Shown here: positions 23,807-32,752 of the stretch, in pieces | Position numbering within the stretch: position 1 is the first letter of the stretch | How the letters are laid out: every line of letters starts with the position of its first letter | DNA from: Deltaproteobacteria bacterium | Lineage (GTDB): Bacteria; Desulfobacterota; DSM-4660; Desulfatiglandales; Desulfatiglandaceae | Direction of reading: 5' to 3' | Assembly (NCBI GenBank): GCA_019307815.1 | Contig: JAFDIV010000014.1 | Location: 1 to 64,000, forward strand | Length of the DNA stretch: 64,000 bases | Notes under the pieces: model-generated | Databases searched by the model: none | Told to the model about the DNA's origin: nothing | What the model saw: only the letters and a program-made list of their open reading frames with translations | Program-made: the position numbers and the translations under genes

Positions 23807-26446
23807 CTAGGCCAAAATTTCTACCAGGGCCCTTGTGAGATCTTTGAGCCTAAATGGTTTTTGAATAAAACCCGCACAGCCCAAGTCCATAAGCTCTTGC
23901 GCCTCGCCATCAAGACTATACCCGCTCGACAACAGCACCCTCACATTGGGATCCATCTCCTTGAGCCTCTTGAAGACCTCTTTTCCACTCATCTTGGGCA
24001 TGACCATATCCAGCAATACCACATCAATGTGATCCTTATGTTCTCTAAAAATCTCTACGGCCTCACTGCCATTGGATGCCACATAGGTATTGTACCCAAG
24101 GGCCTCCAAAAGTTCTTTGCCCACCTCGGCAATGTGCTTTTCATCGTCAACCAGGAGAACAGTTGCTTGTGTTTTTTTGATCATTTCGTTTGCCTTTTTT
24201 TGAGGTCGTGCCTGTTTTTTGGACGCGGGGAGATATATCTTGAATGTCGCGCCATGCCCCTTCTTGGATTCCACATCAATATAACCACCATGGCCCTTGA
24301 TGATGCCATATGCTGAGGCAAGACCAAGCCCTGTGCCGTGGCCCATCTCTTTGGTAGTAAAGAAGGGATCAAAAATCCTTTCTTGTGTCTTCTCGTCCAT
24401 TCCTATACCCGTATCACGAATGCTTAGCAAGACATAGTTTCCCGGCTTTCCTCTATACACCCTACCTTCCAGTTCTTTGTGGGTCGTATTTCTGGTACTG
24501 ATAAACAGGTCCCCTCCGCCTGGCATGGCCTGCCATGCATTAACGTAAATATTAAATAGGACCTGCTCAATTTGTGTCTTATCCGCATCAACCAGCCAAA
24601 GATCCGGAGACAGATCATGATGGATAGTAATTTGCTTCTTGGTGCGGCCAAAGGTCTCTGAGGTCTCCCTAACTATCTCATTTACGTCCAGGGCCTCTAC
24701 CTCATAGCGGCCATGCCGCGCATAGCCTAGGAGTTGACTTGTTAGCTTGCTTCCACTTTGAATCTGTTCCTCTATGTTTTTAAGCCTGTGGTAGTGGGGA
24801 TGTTCCTCGTCTGTCTCAAGCAGCATAAGAGAGACGTTGCCTTGGATGCCCATGAGAAGGTTATTGAAGTCATGGGCAATGCCACCAGCAAGAGTTCCGA
24901 TGGCCTCCATCTTTTGTGCCTGTTGGAGCTGTGCCTGGAGCTTTTTCCTCTCCGATATATCACGAATAACTACCAGCATCCCCACAGGGTTTCCATTGGG
25001 ATCTGTATACCTTGATGCGCTAATGCTTACATCGAGCAGGTGCCCATCCTTGGTAAGCCTCTTCGTCTCAAACCCATGACATGGTGTGCCTTTTTCCACC
25101 AGTGCCTTTATAACGGCCATGGTGGCCTCTTTCTCTGAATCAGGTAGAAAAGGAATCCGCTTCCCTTTAACATCATCCAGGGTCCATCCGAACATTTCGG
25201 TAAATGTGGGGCTAACGAACTCGGCCCTCCCCTCCAGGTCATATAGCACAATGGCATCTGCTGAGGATTGGAGTAATGAGCGATACAACTCCTGAGCCCT
25301 ATTGGCCTCATCGTAGAGTGCACGATACCGTTTCTCGCTCTCCCTTAGCTTCTCCTCAGCCTTTGCCCTAGCAGTGATATCCTCATAGGTCATTAGTTTC
25401 CTAGAATGCCCGAATGCCGTGTTTATGAAGTGGACGATTTTTTCCTCCCCATTCTTGCATCGTACCGGGAAGACCCGCTCTTTCATGACCCCGGTTTCTT
25501 TGAGCTCTGCAGTATCTTTTTCCCATGTCGAGATTACTTGCTCTCGAAGCTGAGAGTCCGGGTAGGCCTTTTCAAACCATGTACCCTTGTTGGGTACGTC
25601 CTCCAGGGTATATCCAAACAACTTGACAAATTGAGGATTTACATACTCAAAGGTGCCATCATCCTTCATAATGGACACCCCAAAAGGCGCATCCTCCACC
25701 AGCTTTCTGAAACGCGCCTCACTTTCCTTGAGAGATGTCTCTGCCTCTTCCCGGGACCTCTCTACCTTGATCCCCTCCCTGATCACATAAAGCATGAGCA
25801 GGCCCACCAGGCCGAGGATACCCAAGGAGATGTAGAGCAGCTTTCTGCTCATAGCACCTATTTCGGCCTTGGCATCCTCAATATAGATCCCTGTCCCCAC
25901 AATCCAGCCCCATGGCTTGAATCCCTTTACAAATGAGACCTTTGGAACAATACGGTTGGGATCATCCTTCCATTGCCACATGTAATCCACATATCCTTGG
26001 CCCTTTTCCTTCACCACCTTCAAAAATTCTCTAATAAGGTATTTACCGTTTTCATCTTGCAAATCTATAACGTTCTTACCCTCAAGGTCCTTTCGGTAGG
26101 GGTGCATAATCATCTTGCCGTGAATATCGTTTATCCAAAAATAGTCCTTCATTTCCGGGCCATAGCGCAGGGACCGGATCCGCTCCCTGGCCTTCCGCTG
26201 GGCTTCCTCTAAACTCACGCCTCCTTCCCTTACCTGTCTTTCGTAAACAGAAAGGCCGTTGCATACCAGTTCCACCATCTCCTTGATCGTGTGGCGTTTG
26301 GCGCCCATAATGGAATTCTTGAACGAGGGAAAAATGCCGAAGGTAATGAAGAGGACAAAGAGGAGAAAGGAAAAAAATGCGGGTAGAACGATTCGAAATG
26401 CCTCTTTGTGCCTTATTCCCTTGAAACTGCTCACGTCATTCATCAT
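23807..26446 (-). CDS. Hybrid sensor histidine kinase (Cache-PAS-PAS-HisKA-HATPase-receiver)
   Basis: This 879-residue protein has a membrane helix near residues 18-40, a periplasmic Cache-type sensor (segment MKDYFWINDIHGKMIMHPY), a second helix near 205-225, two PAS domains, a HisKA domain with the His in GGIAHDFNNLLMG near 522, an HATPase domain with GTGLGLASAYGI, and a receiver domain with the Asp in VVLLDMVMPKMSG. The ATG at 26446 follows GGGAAGGA and is preferred over the more distant start at 26497. A receiver at the C-terminus suggests a phosphorelay. The Cache type often senses small organic acids or amino acids, which is inference here. Confidence 0.88.
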   Translation of the reverse strand: MMNDVSSFKGIRHKEAFRIVLPAFFSFLLFVLFITFGIFPSFKNSIMGAKRHTIKEMVELVCNGLSVYERQVREGGVSLEEAQRKARERIRSLRYGPEMKDYFWINDIHGKMIMHPYRKDLEGKNVIDLQDENGKYLIREFLKVVKEKGQGYVDYMWQWKDDPNRIVPKVSFVKGFKPWGWIVGTGIYIEDAKAEIGAMSRKLLYISLGILGLVGLLMLYVIREGIKVERSREEAETSLKESEARFRKLVEDAPFGVSIMKDDGTFEYVNPQFVKLFGYTLEDVPNKGTWFEKAYPDSQLREQVISTWEKDTAELKETGVMKERVFPVRCKNGEEKIVHFINTAFGHSRKLMTYEDITARAKAEEKLRESEKRYRALYDEANRAQELYRSLLQSSADAIVLYDLEGRAEFVSPTFTEMFGWTLDDVKGKRIPFLPDSEKEATMAVIKALVEKGTPCHGFETKRLTKDGHLLDVSISASRYTDPNGNPVGMLVVIRDISERKKLQAQLQQAQKMEAIGTLAGGIAHDFNNLLMGIQGNVSLMLLETDEEHPHYHRLKNIEEQIQSGSKLTSQLLGYARHGRYEVEALDVNEIVRETSETFGRTKKQITIHHDLSPDLWLVDADKTQIEQVLFNIYVNAWQAMPGGGDLFISTRNTTHKELEGRVYRGKPGNYVLLSIRDTGIGMDEKTQERIFDPFFTTKEMGHGTGLGLASAYGIIKGHGGYIDVESKKGHGATFKIYLPASKKQARPQKKANEMIKKTQATVLLVDDEKHIAEVGKELLEALGYNTYVASNGSEAVEIFREHKDHIDVVLLDMVMPKMSGKEVFKRLKEMDPNVRVLLSSGYSLDGEAQELMDLGCAGFIQKPFRLKDLTRALVEILA

Positions 26447-27047
26447 ATAATCCTTCCCTATCCCGGCCGGGAATGTTCCAGCATAAAGATTCCGCAATAT
26501 GTCTTAGAAAGCAAAACCCTTGCCAAAAAGCAGGATTCCCAGATCCATGTCTTGAGATGAGGCTATGGTGCCCTCTATAAAACCATTACCGTGATGAAAG
26601 CCTTGGGCAATAGTGGTTGCCCACATCCTGATCAGGCTCTGGAGAAGGCTTCATTAGAACGAATCAACAAGACTCATGCGGCGGTCTCCGCCAAAACGAG
26701 CCAGTAAAGAATCCATGAAAACAAAAGATTAACACCTTGGGGGAGGTTTCGGGTTTCGTCAGTGCATTGACGCTATCTGACCGTTTTTTGGCAAACAATT
26801 CAGCTAATCTCAACCCCGAGGAATTCCCAGTGTCTACAGAATCCCATGTGGGTTCTGTTCAAGATTTATCATCCTCGGATAAGAATATGCAATACTTGGC
26901 CTTCGAACCAAGAGACATGGAATTAGGAAATCAGGCACCAGGAAAATTAGCCTGAAGGCTGACAGCTTAATATTCCGGCCCCTGAGGTCTCCGTCCAGAT
27001 ATCTCTATCTCCGATTCATGAATAGGGACTAGATAGGCTGTATTGGG
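26447..27047. other. Intergenic region of about 600 bp with repeat and possible gene remnant
   Basis: No convincing intact gene is found between the hybrid kinase and the binding-protein gene. A plus-strand reading near 26600-26707 gives MKALGNSGCPHPDQALEKAS and ends AKTSQ at a stop, which looks coding in composition but has no start site and no recognised relative, so it may be a remnant. At 26963-26985 the motif CAGCTTAATATTCCGGCC resembles the dispersed repeat seen at 4300 and 35427. Confidence 0.4.
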
Positions 27048-28217
27048 TTACTCGGCCAACGCCCATTTTCCATCTTTTACCACAACCATAACAAAGGAAT
27101 CTATGGAAAGGCCGTTATGATCCAGGGGCGAGAAGTTGAAGACACCGTGCTGGCCCACAAAGCCCCGACGAAATTCCAGGTGCTCCCGGATCTTGGGCCT
27201 GATAGGCCCCACTGTTTTCAAGGCATCCACCAGCAAAGAAAAGGCGTCCCAGGCATGGCCCCCAAAGGAGGAAATCTCCTCCCCATATCTCTCCCTAAAG
27301 GCCTTCCGGTAGGCCATAATCACCTGCTTTTGGGGATGATTTTCGGGCAAAAGGGGACCAACCATGCATGGCCCGAGGGGACAAAAAACACCTTCTCCAG
27401 CATTTCCGGCAAGCGCAATGTTCCGGGGACTGCCAAAGCCATGGCTTTGATAAAACGGAATCACACTCAGGCCCATTTCCCTCCAATGATAAAGGGCGAT
27501 TATCTGGGTCGGCCCCACAGACCAGTTAATGATTCCATCACAACTTAGTTGTTTAATCTTTCTGAATTCCTTTACCATTGAGGTCTGTCTCGGGCCGTAG
27601 GTCTCTTGGGCCACAATGCTCATGCCAAAGCCAGGAGCCAAACGGGTCAGCTCTTCTCTTCCTGACTCACCAAATTCCGTTTTGGCGGTCAAAATCGCAA
27701 TCCTGCTTATACCCCTTTTTTTCATGTGGGTGTATATACGAAGCACGGCAAGGCTATCGGATTGAGGAGTCTTGAAAATCCACTTATACTGCTCCCCTGC
27801 TTCTCGATTGGCCGTTACAATCTTGTAGCTAGCAGCACAAGAAATCAAGGGCACCTCTGAGGCCTCGGCAATGGGAAACACTGCCAAAGACGTCCCACTC
27901 AAAGAAGGACCTATAATGGCCAAGACATCCTCTTCTTCTATAAGCCTTTTAACACCCTCCGCGGCCATCTTTTTCTTGCTGCCATCGTCTAATATGATAA
28001 GCTTAATGGGGTGTCCGTGGATACCCCCTCTGCTATTAACCTGTTCCACCAGCATTTCTATTGTTTTCTTTTCCGGAATACCCAATAGGGCGCCACGGCC
28101 GCTCAGGGAAAGTATTGCACCTATTTTATAAGGCGTCTGGGCAGAACCCGAATACCCAAGACTCGTGAAGAGACAAAGTGCCACCACAAGCAAAAACAGC
28201 AGTGTTTTCTTCATCAT
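27048..28217 (-). CDS. Liv-type ABC transporter substrate-binding protein, orphan
   Basis: The 389-residue protein has a signal peptide (KKTLLFLLVVALCLFTSLGYSGSA) and a type I periplasmic-binding fold, starting YKIGAILSLSGRGALLGIPE. AAGGAGGATAGG precedes a double ATG at 28217. Unlike the protein at 16829 it has no permease or ATPase genes beside it, so it either supplies the livHMGF set or acts as a sensor partner. The Cache-type hybrid kinase downstream is a possible partner, but nothing in the sequence proves it. It is divergent from the rnf operon. Confidence 0.85.
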   Translation of the reverse strand: MMKKTLLFLLVVALCLFTSLGYSGSAQTPYKIGAILSLSGRGALLGIPEKKTIEMLVEQVNSRGGIHGHPIKLIILDDGSKKKMAAEGVKRLIEEEDVLAIIGPSLSGTSLAVFPIAEASEVPLISCAASYKIVTANREAGEQYKWIFKTPQSDSLAVLRIYTHMKKRGISRIAILTAKTEFGESGREELTRLAPGFGMSIVAQETYGPRQTSMVKEFRKIKQLSCDGIINWSVGPTQIIALYHWREMGLSVIPFYQSHGFGSPRNIALAGNAGEGVFCPLGPCMVGPLLPENHPQKQVIMAYRKAFRERYGEEISSFGGHAWDAFSLLVDALKTVGPIRPKIREHLEFRRGFVGQHGVFNFSPLDHNGLSIDSFVMVVVKDGKWALAE

Positions 28218-28337
28218 CCTATCCTCCTTGAGTTTTTCTGGGAAACCCAGACACCAAATCTACCAAGCAACACTATGGGCTGAAAATTCTATTGACTGCT
28301 GGCAAGCAGGTCCAAAAAAATCTCTTCTTTTGGGCTA

Positions 28338-28364
28338 TTTATATGATTTATTCCACCAAGTCAA
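28338..28364 (-). promoter_or_regulatory. Possible promoter of the orphan binding-protein gene
   Basis: On the minus strand TTGACT (28364-28359) and TATAAA (28343-28338) are separated by 15 bp, slightly shorter than ideal, about 120 bp upstream of the ATG. Confidence 0.35.
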
Positions 28365-28414
28365 CTAGATCTACCGAGGGGCCAAGCACGCTTGTGAAAA
28401 TTGTGACAAAGCCC

Positions 28415-28442
28415 TTGACAAAGGAGCCCGCTTTCCTATAAA
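28415..28442 (+). promoter_or_regulatory. Promoter of the rnf operon
   Basis: TTGACA at 28415-28420 and TATAAA at 28437-28442 are spaced by 16 bp and lie about 90 bp upstream of the rnfC start. No operator-like palindrome is evident beside it. Confidence 0.55.
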
Positions 28443-28533
28443 AGCCGTACCTGCGTATCTTTGAACTGTCTACATTTCACGGTATCGCACAAAGGCTGCG
28501 AGTGTTGTAGGTGTATGAACAGGTGAATCTATT

Positions 28534-29889
28534 ATGAAGAAGGGAAAAAAACCAAAGGGAATCCCACTACCCAGTGCTACCATATCCCTGCCTAGACCGT
28601 TAAAGGCTGACATCCGACCCAACAAACTCGTGTTTCCCCTTACCTCTAGGTGGGGGAACCTCACACCAGCAGTAAAATCAGGGGATGACATTTCCGAAGG
28701 CCAGCTCTTGGCCATGGATAGCCGAGGGGTAGCGCCCCCTATATTTTCTCCTTGCTCTGGGAAGGTCACGGGTATCACGCCATGGACCAACTTTTCGGGA
28801 CAAGACTCCCCTTCAATCATAATACAGTGTAGTTCTGTCCCCCAACACTCTACTGGAGCCAAGCTAGGGGTCTCTTGGCGAGAAATGGACATACATACCC
28901 TGATCAAGAAGATACATAAATCAGGAATTCGTGAGGCAGATTCCTATAGATGGCCGCTCGCCTGGAGGCTGGCCCAACCAGGGCTACCACCAGTGGAATC
29001 TGAGCATAATGGCCCGGATATCTCAAGGCCCATCGATTTCCTTATCATCAATGCCTTGGATAGACAGCCGGGTGTTTTTGTACGGCAGGCAGCCTTGGGC
29101 ACCATGGAAACCGAAATTGCCGACAGCATCTCCTTGCTGGAGAGGGTCTCAGGTGCACGGAATACAGTGCTTGCTGTTTGGAAGGACCAATATATACCGG
29201 ACTCCTTGGAGACAGAACTCGGGCAACGGGGAATCAATGTTGCCATGTGCCCGAATATATATCCCATTGCCCTTGAACCATTGCTAATCCGCTATATTAC
29301 GGGCCGAGATGTTCCCCAACCAAAGGGTGATCCAAGAGAGGTAGGGGTCGTGGTGGTGGACATGGTCACGGCATTACGGGTATACAGGGCTGTAAGAGAC
29401 AACCAACCTGCAACAAATATCCTTGTTCAGATTAATGCTCCAGCCGCAGGGATCGATTATCAGCAATGGGTTCCAGAGGGAATGCTTGTAAGTGAGCTGT
29501 TGGATCAGCTTCCTAGCAGGCCCAAAAACACCTCAAAGCTACTACTGGGAGGGCCCTTCTTAGGCTTTGCCCAACACACATTCGATGTCCCAATTACTGG
29601 AAACGTGGATTCGATCATTATCCAGAGTTTGGGGGAAGTCTCCACCTTTGAGAACAGAGCTTGCATAAATTGTGGCCACTGCGTAAAGGTGTGCCCCATG
29701 GGGCTACTTCCAAATGACCTGAGCAGGCTCTGCGAATACGGCAAATTTGAAGCGGCTGAAAAGAATTATCTCTTTTATTGTATTGAATGTGGCCTATGTG
29801 CCTATGTTTGCCCGGCCAAAAGGCCTATGGTTCATTTTATACGTTTTGGCAAGCAAGAAGTGGAGAGAATGCGTGAAACAAGCCAATAG
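28534..29889 (+). CDS. rnfC: Rnf complex subunit RnfC
   Basis: RnfC is the NADH-side subunit of the membrane complex that couples electron transfer between ferredoxin and NAD to Na+ or H+ movement. The 451-residue protein has the barrel-sandwich N-terminal segment, a SLBB-like region and two 4Fe-4S motifs near the C-terminus, CINCGHCVKVCPMG and CIECGLCAYVCPAK. The NADH/FMN-binding glycine-rich motifs common to NuoF-like RnfC are not obvious, so the input partner may differ. It begins the six-gene operon rnfCDGEAB. Confidence 0.88.
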   Translation: MKKGKKPKGIPLPSATISLPRPLKADIRPNKLVFPLTSRWGNLTPAVKSGDDISEGQLLAMDSRGVAPPIFSPCSGKVTGITPWTNFSGQDSPSIIIQCSSVPQHSTGAKLGVSWREMDIHTLIKKIHKSGIREADSYRWPLAWRLAQPGLPPVESEHNGPDISRPIDFLIINALDRQPGVFVRQAALGTMETEIADSISLLERVSGARNTVLAVWKDQYIPDSLETELGQRGINVAMCPNIYPIALEPLLIRYITGRDVPQPKGDPREVGVVVVDMVTALRVYRAVRDNQPATNILVQINAPAAGIDYQQWVPEGMLVSELLDQLPSRPKNTSKLLLGGPFLGFAQHTFDVPITGNVDSIIIQSLGEVSTFENRACINCGHCVKVCPMGLLPNDLSRLCEYGKFEAAEKNYLFYCIECGLCAYVCPAKRPMVHFIRFGKQEVERMRETSQ

Positions 29890-29919
29890 TTTGTACTTGA
29901 ACTTGAAAAGGAACGAAAC

Positions 29920-30897
29920 ATGAAGCAACCTGAATTATACGTCTCAGCTTCTCCTCATATCCATTCAGGGATAACTGTCAGCTCTATTATACGAGATTTC
30001 ATCTTTGCGCTCCTCCCCGCCGTATTTGCAGGATGGTTCTTTTTTGGCTGGTTGGCCCTAAAGGTGGTGCTCATTTCTTCGGCAGCCGCCGTTTTGACAG
30101 AGATCCTCTGGGACAAGTTGATAGGCCGCCCTATTGACATTTCCGATGGAAGTGCCCTGTTCACCGGCTTGATGCTCGGGCTTTTGCTGTCCAATCAAGT
30201 CCCTTGGTGGATCCCTGCCTTGGGTGCCATGGTAGCCATAGTGGCGGGTAAGGAGCTTTTTGGTGGACTTGGGAATCATCCTTTCAATTCCGCCCTGGTG
30301 GGATGGACCTTTCTAGCTATATCCTATCAGGATATTCTCGAAAACTATCCTATGCCAGAGCCCCGCTTCCTATTGCAGGCCGGAGAGTCCCTTGCCTATC
30401 CCGCCATCTATACCTTGAAGGACAGCGGCGTGGACGCGGTAGTGGATGTTCCCTGGCAAGATTTTATCCTAGGCAACGTTCCCGGTGAGATAGGGGCCAT
30501 CTGCATGGTTGCCATCCTGCTTGGAGGGGCTTACCTTTTGTACCGCAGGGTCATAACATGGCATATCCCGGTTTGCTTCATTGGGACTGTATGGATTTTC
30601 GGGTACATCACCTCTCTCATTGACCCTGAGACCTATGCCTCAGGAACTTTCCATGTACTGGCCGGGTGGACCCTACTGGGTGCCTTCTTCCTGGCCCCTG
30701 AGTTGGGGACCGCACCCGTGACTCCTGGAGGCAAGATCGCATATGGCATAGGTTGCGGTCTGCTCACCATGATCATAAGGATCTGGGGAATGTACATGGA
30801 GGGCATCCCATTTGCAATTCTTCTTATGAATGCTGTGACACCTTTACTTGACAAAATAAGGCCGAAAGTTGTCGGGAGGGTAAGAGAAATTGCGTGA
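29920..30897 (+). CDS. rnfD: Rnf complex subunit RnfD
   Basis: RnfD is a membrane subunit that normally carries a covalent FMN. The 325-residue protein starts LYVSASPHIHSG and has about nine membrane segments, including FNSALVGWTFLA and a C-terminal region APELGTAPVTPGG. In the position where the flavin-accepting (S/T)GAT motif is expected, the sequence reads DSGVDAVVDVPWQDFILGN and no Thr is seen. It overlaps rnfG by eight bases. Confidence 0.88.
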   Translation: MKQPELYVSASPHIHSGITVSSIIRDFIFALLPAVFAGWFFFGWLALKVVLISSAAAVLTEILWDKLIGRPIDISDGSALFTGLMLGLLLSNQVPWWIPALGAMVAIVAGKELFGGLGNHPFNSALVGWTFLAISYQDILENYPMPEPRFLLQAGESLAYPAIYTLKDSGVDAVVDVPWQDFILGNVPGEIGAICMVAILLGGAYLLYRRVITWHIPVCFIGTVWIFGYITSLIDPETYASGTFHVLAGWTLLGAFFLAPELGTAPVTPGGKIAYGIGCGLLTMIIRIWGMYMEGIPFAILLMNAVTPLLDKIRPKVVGRVREIA

Positions 30898-31471
30898 GCT
30901 ATTTAGAATGGTTTTTGTCCTGACAGCCATATGTGCTATATCCGCGCTGGTGCTCGCCTATGCCAATAAGGCCACGCGGGCAGCTAGGGAATATCAACTC
31001 CTAAAGTACGTGGAAGAGCCCTCTATTCGAGAAGTTTTAAAGGGATATGACAATGATCCCATTAAGGACAGGGTAGAAATGTTCATAGGGCGGGATAACA
31101 AGGGCAAGCCAATCAGAGAAACGATCTTCCCTGCCAAGAAAAATGGAAAACTCATTGGCATGGCTTACTCTACAGAGGGCCATGGATATCATGGCACTAT
31201 TGAGGTGATGGTGGGTGTTGATATGAATGGCACCATTACTGGCATCAGTATCATGCAGCATTCAGAGACACCGGGACTTGGCGCTAGAGTGGTGGAACCT
31301 AAGTTCAGAGACCAGTTTAAGGGACTAAAACTTTCAGGTGACCTTAATCTGTCCACTGAGGGTGGAAAGATTGATGGCGTGAGCGGAGCCACTTACTCCA
31401 GCAAAGGAGTTGTATCAGCGGTTCGAAAGGCATTGGAGCTTTTCCCTAGAGCCAAAAAGGAGGTCAGCTAG
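30890..31471 (+). CDS. rnfG: Rnf complex subunit RnfG
   Basis: RnfG is anchored by one N-terminal helix and exposes a flavoprotein domain to the periplasm. The covalent-FMN motif SGAT is at 165-168 in KIDGVSGATYSSKGV, with Thr168 the expected attachment site. I chose the TTG at 30890, which has GGGAGGG nine bases upstream and overlaps rnfD; ATG at 30908 would shorten the protein by six residues. Length is 193 residues. Confidence 0.87.
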   Translation: MRELFRMVFVLTAICAISALVLAYANKATRAAREYQLLKYVEEPSIREVLKGYDNDPIKDRVEMFIGRDNKGKPIRETIFPAKKNGKLIGMAYSTEGHGYHGTIEVMVGVDMNGTITGISIMQHSETPGLGARVVEPKFRDQFKGLKLSGDLNLSTEGGKIDGVSGATYSSKGVVSAVRKALELFPRAKKEVS

Positions 31472-31475
31472 GCGT

Positions 31476-32075
31476 ATGTCAGTAGCACAGGAGTTCACTA
31501 AAGGCCTCTGGAAAGAAATTCCCCCCTTCCGTCTTGTTTTGGGACTCTGTCCCACGCTAGCTGTCACTACAGCCGCAAAAAATGGAATAGGAATGGGGCT
31601 TGCCACCACCTTTGTGTTGGTATGTTCAAATCTCCTGATATCCATACTGCGCAATGTCATTCCCAAGAAGGTCCGGATTGCAGCATACATTGTGGTGATT
31701 GCCTCATTTGTGGTCATCGTGGAGCTTACGATGCAGGCATACTTTTATCCCCTTTACAAAATCCTTGGTATCTTCATCCCATTAATAGTGGTCAACTGCA
31801 TTATATTGGGAAGGGCCGAGGCCTTTGCCTCAAAAAATTCCGTAATACCCTCCATTGCCGACGGCCTTGGCATGGGGCTGGGATTTACCCTGTCTTTGAC
31901 TTTACTAGGGGCCATTCGAGAAATATTGGGTAACGGAACTGTCTTCGGAATCCATATCATGTGGGAATCATTTAAGCCCTTTTCTATCATGCTTAAGCCA
32001 CCAGGAGCCTTTATCTGTCTGGGGCTTATCTTGACCCTGATGAACTGGGTCAGCTCCAGACAAAGGAGTCATTGA
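31476..32075 (+). CDS. rnfE: Rnf complex subunit RnfE
   Basis: RnfE is a polytopic membrane subunit. The N-terminus SVAQEFTKGLWKEIPPFRLV and the segment LGLCPTLAVTTAAKNGIGMG are characteristic, and the conserved cysteine-containing half-helices occur in NCIILGRAEAFAS. The ATG at 31476 follows AAGGAGG and gives 199 residues. About six membrane segments are visible. Confidence 0.9.
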   Translation: MSVAQEFTKGLWKEIPPFRLVLGLCPTLAVTTAAKNGIGMGLATTFVLVCSNLLISILRNVIPKKVRIAAYIVVIASFVVIVELTMQAYFYPLYKILGIFIPLIVVNCIILGRAEAFASKNSVIPSIADGLGMGLGFTLSLTLLGAIREILGNGTVFGIHIMWESFKPFSIMLKPPGAFICLGLILTLMNWVSSRQRSH

Positions 32076-32125
32076 AGAAAAGACTTGTGGGGCAAAGAAC
32101 ATAAAAAGTTTAGAGGAAACAGCCT

Positions 32126-32704
32126 ATGTCTGAATATCTGGTCCTTATTATTAGTGCCATATTCGTCAACAATATTATTTTGGCGCGTTATTTGGGCAAT
32201 TGCCCTTTCCTGGGTACCTCCAACAGGATGGATACGGCCATCGGAATGGCCATGGCCGTAGTATTCGTCATCACGCTTTCAAGCGCGGTCACATGGACTG
32301 TTCAAAACTATGTCCTGATTCCTTTTGAGTTGGAGTACCTTCAAACCATTGCATTTATCCTAGTAATTGCTTCCCTTGTGCAATTGGTGGAGATGTTTCT
32401 TCAAAAGTCCATCCCCGGCCTCTACAGGGCCTTGGGAATCTTTCTCCCCCTGATCACTACCAATTGTGCTGTTTTGGGCGTGGCAGTGCTTTCCGTTGAA
32501 AGCCACATGAGCTTTATTAAGACCTTAGTATTCGCCTTTGCCTCAAGTGTAGGTTATGGGCTTGCCTTGACAATCCTTACTGGTATCCGGGAGCGTTCTG
32601 CCACAGCCCCTATTCCGGTTCACCTAAAAGGTACACCATTGGGCCTCATTACAGTAGGCTTACTTGCCCTAGCCTTTCTCGGGTTCGCCGGAATGGTCCA
32701 ATAA
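32126..32704 (+). CDS. rnfA: Rnf complex subunit RnfA
   Basis: RnfA is homologous to RnfE and together with it forms the membrane pair that holds an iron-sulfur centre within the membrane. The 192-residue protein has the segments NNIILARYLGNCPFLGTSNR and TNCAVLGVAVLSVE. About six membrane helices are seen. It lies between rnfE and rnfB with short gaps. Confidence 0.9.
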   Translation: MSEYLVLIISAIFVNNIILARYLGNCPFLGTSNRMDTAIGMAMAVVFVITLSSAVTWTVQNYVLIPFELEYLQTIAFILVIASLVQLVEMFLQKSIPGLYRALGIFLPLITTNCAVLGVAVLSVESHMSFIKTLVFAFASSVGYGLALTILTGIRERSATAPIPVHLKGTPLGLITVGLLALAFLGFAGMVQ

Positions 32705-32752
32705 CTAGGATGATCAGAAAAAACAAAGCACTGTGTAAGAGGGAGTAAGCAT

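Noticed and set aside
26737-26955. A 72-codon open frame in the gap after the hybrid kinase
   Set aside because: There is no ribosome binding site or recognisable motif, and it lies next to repeat-like sequence.
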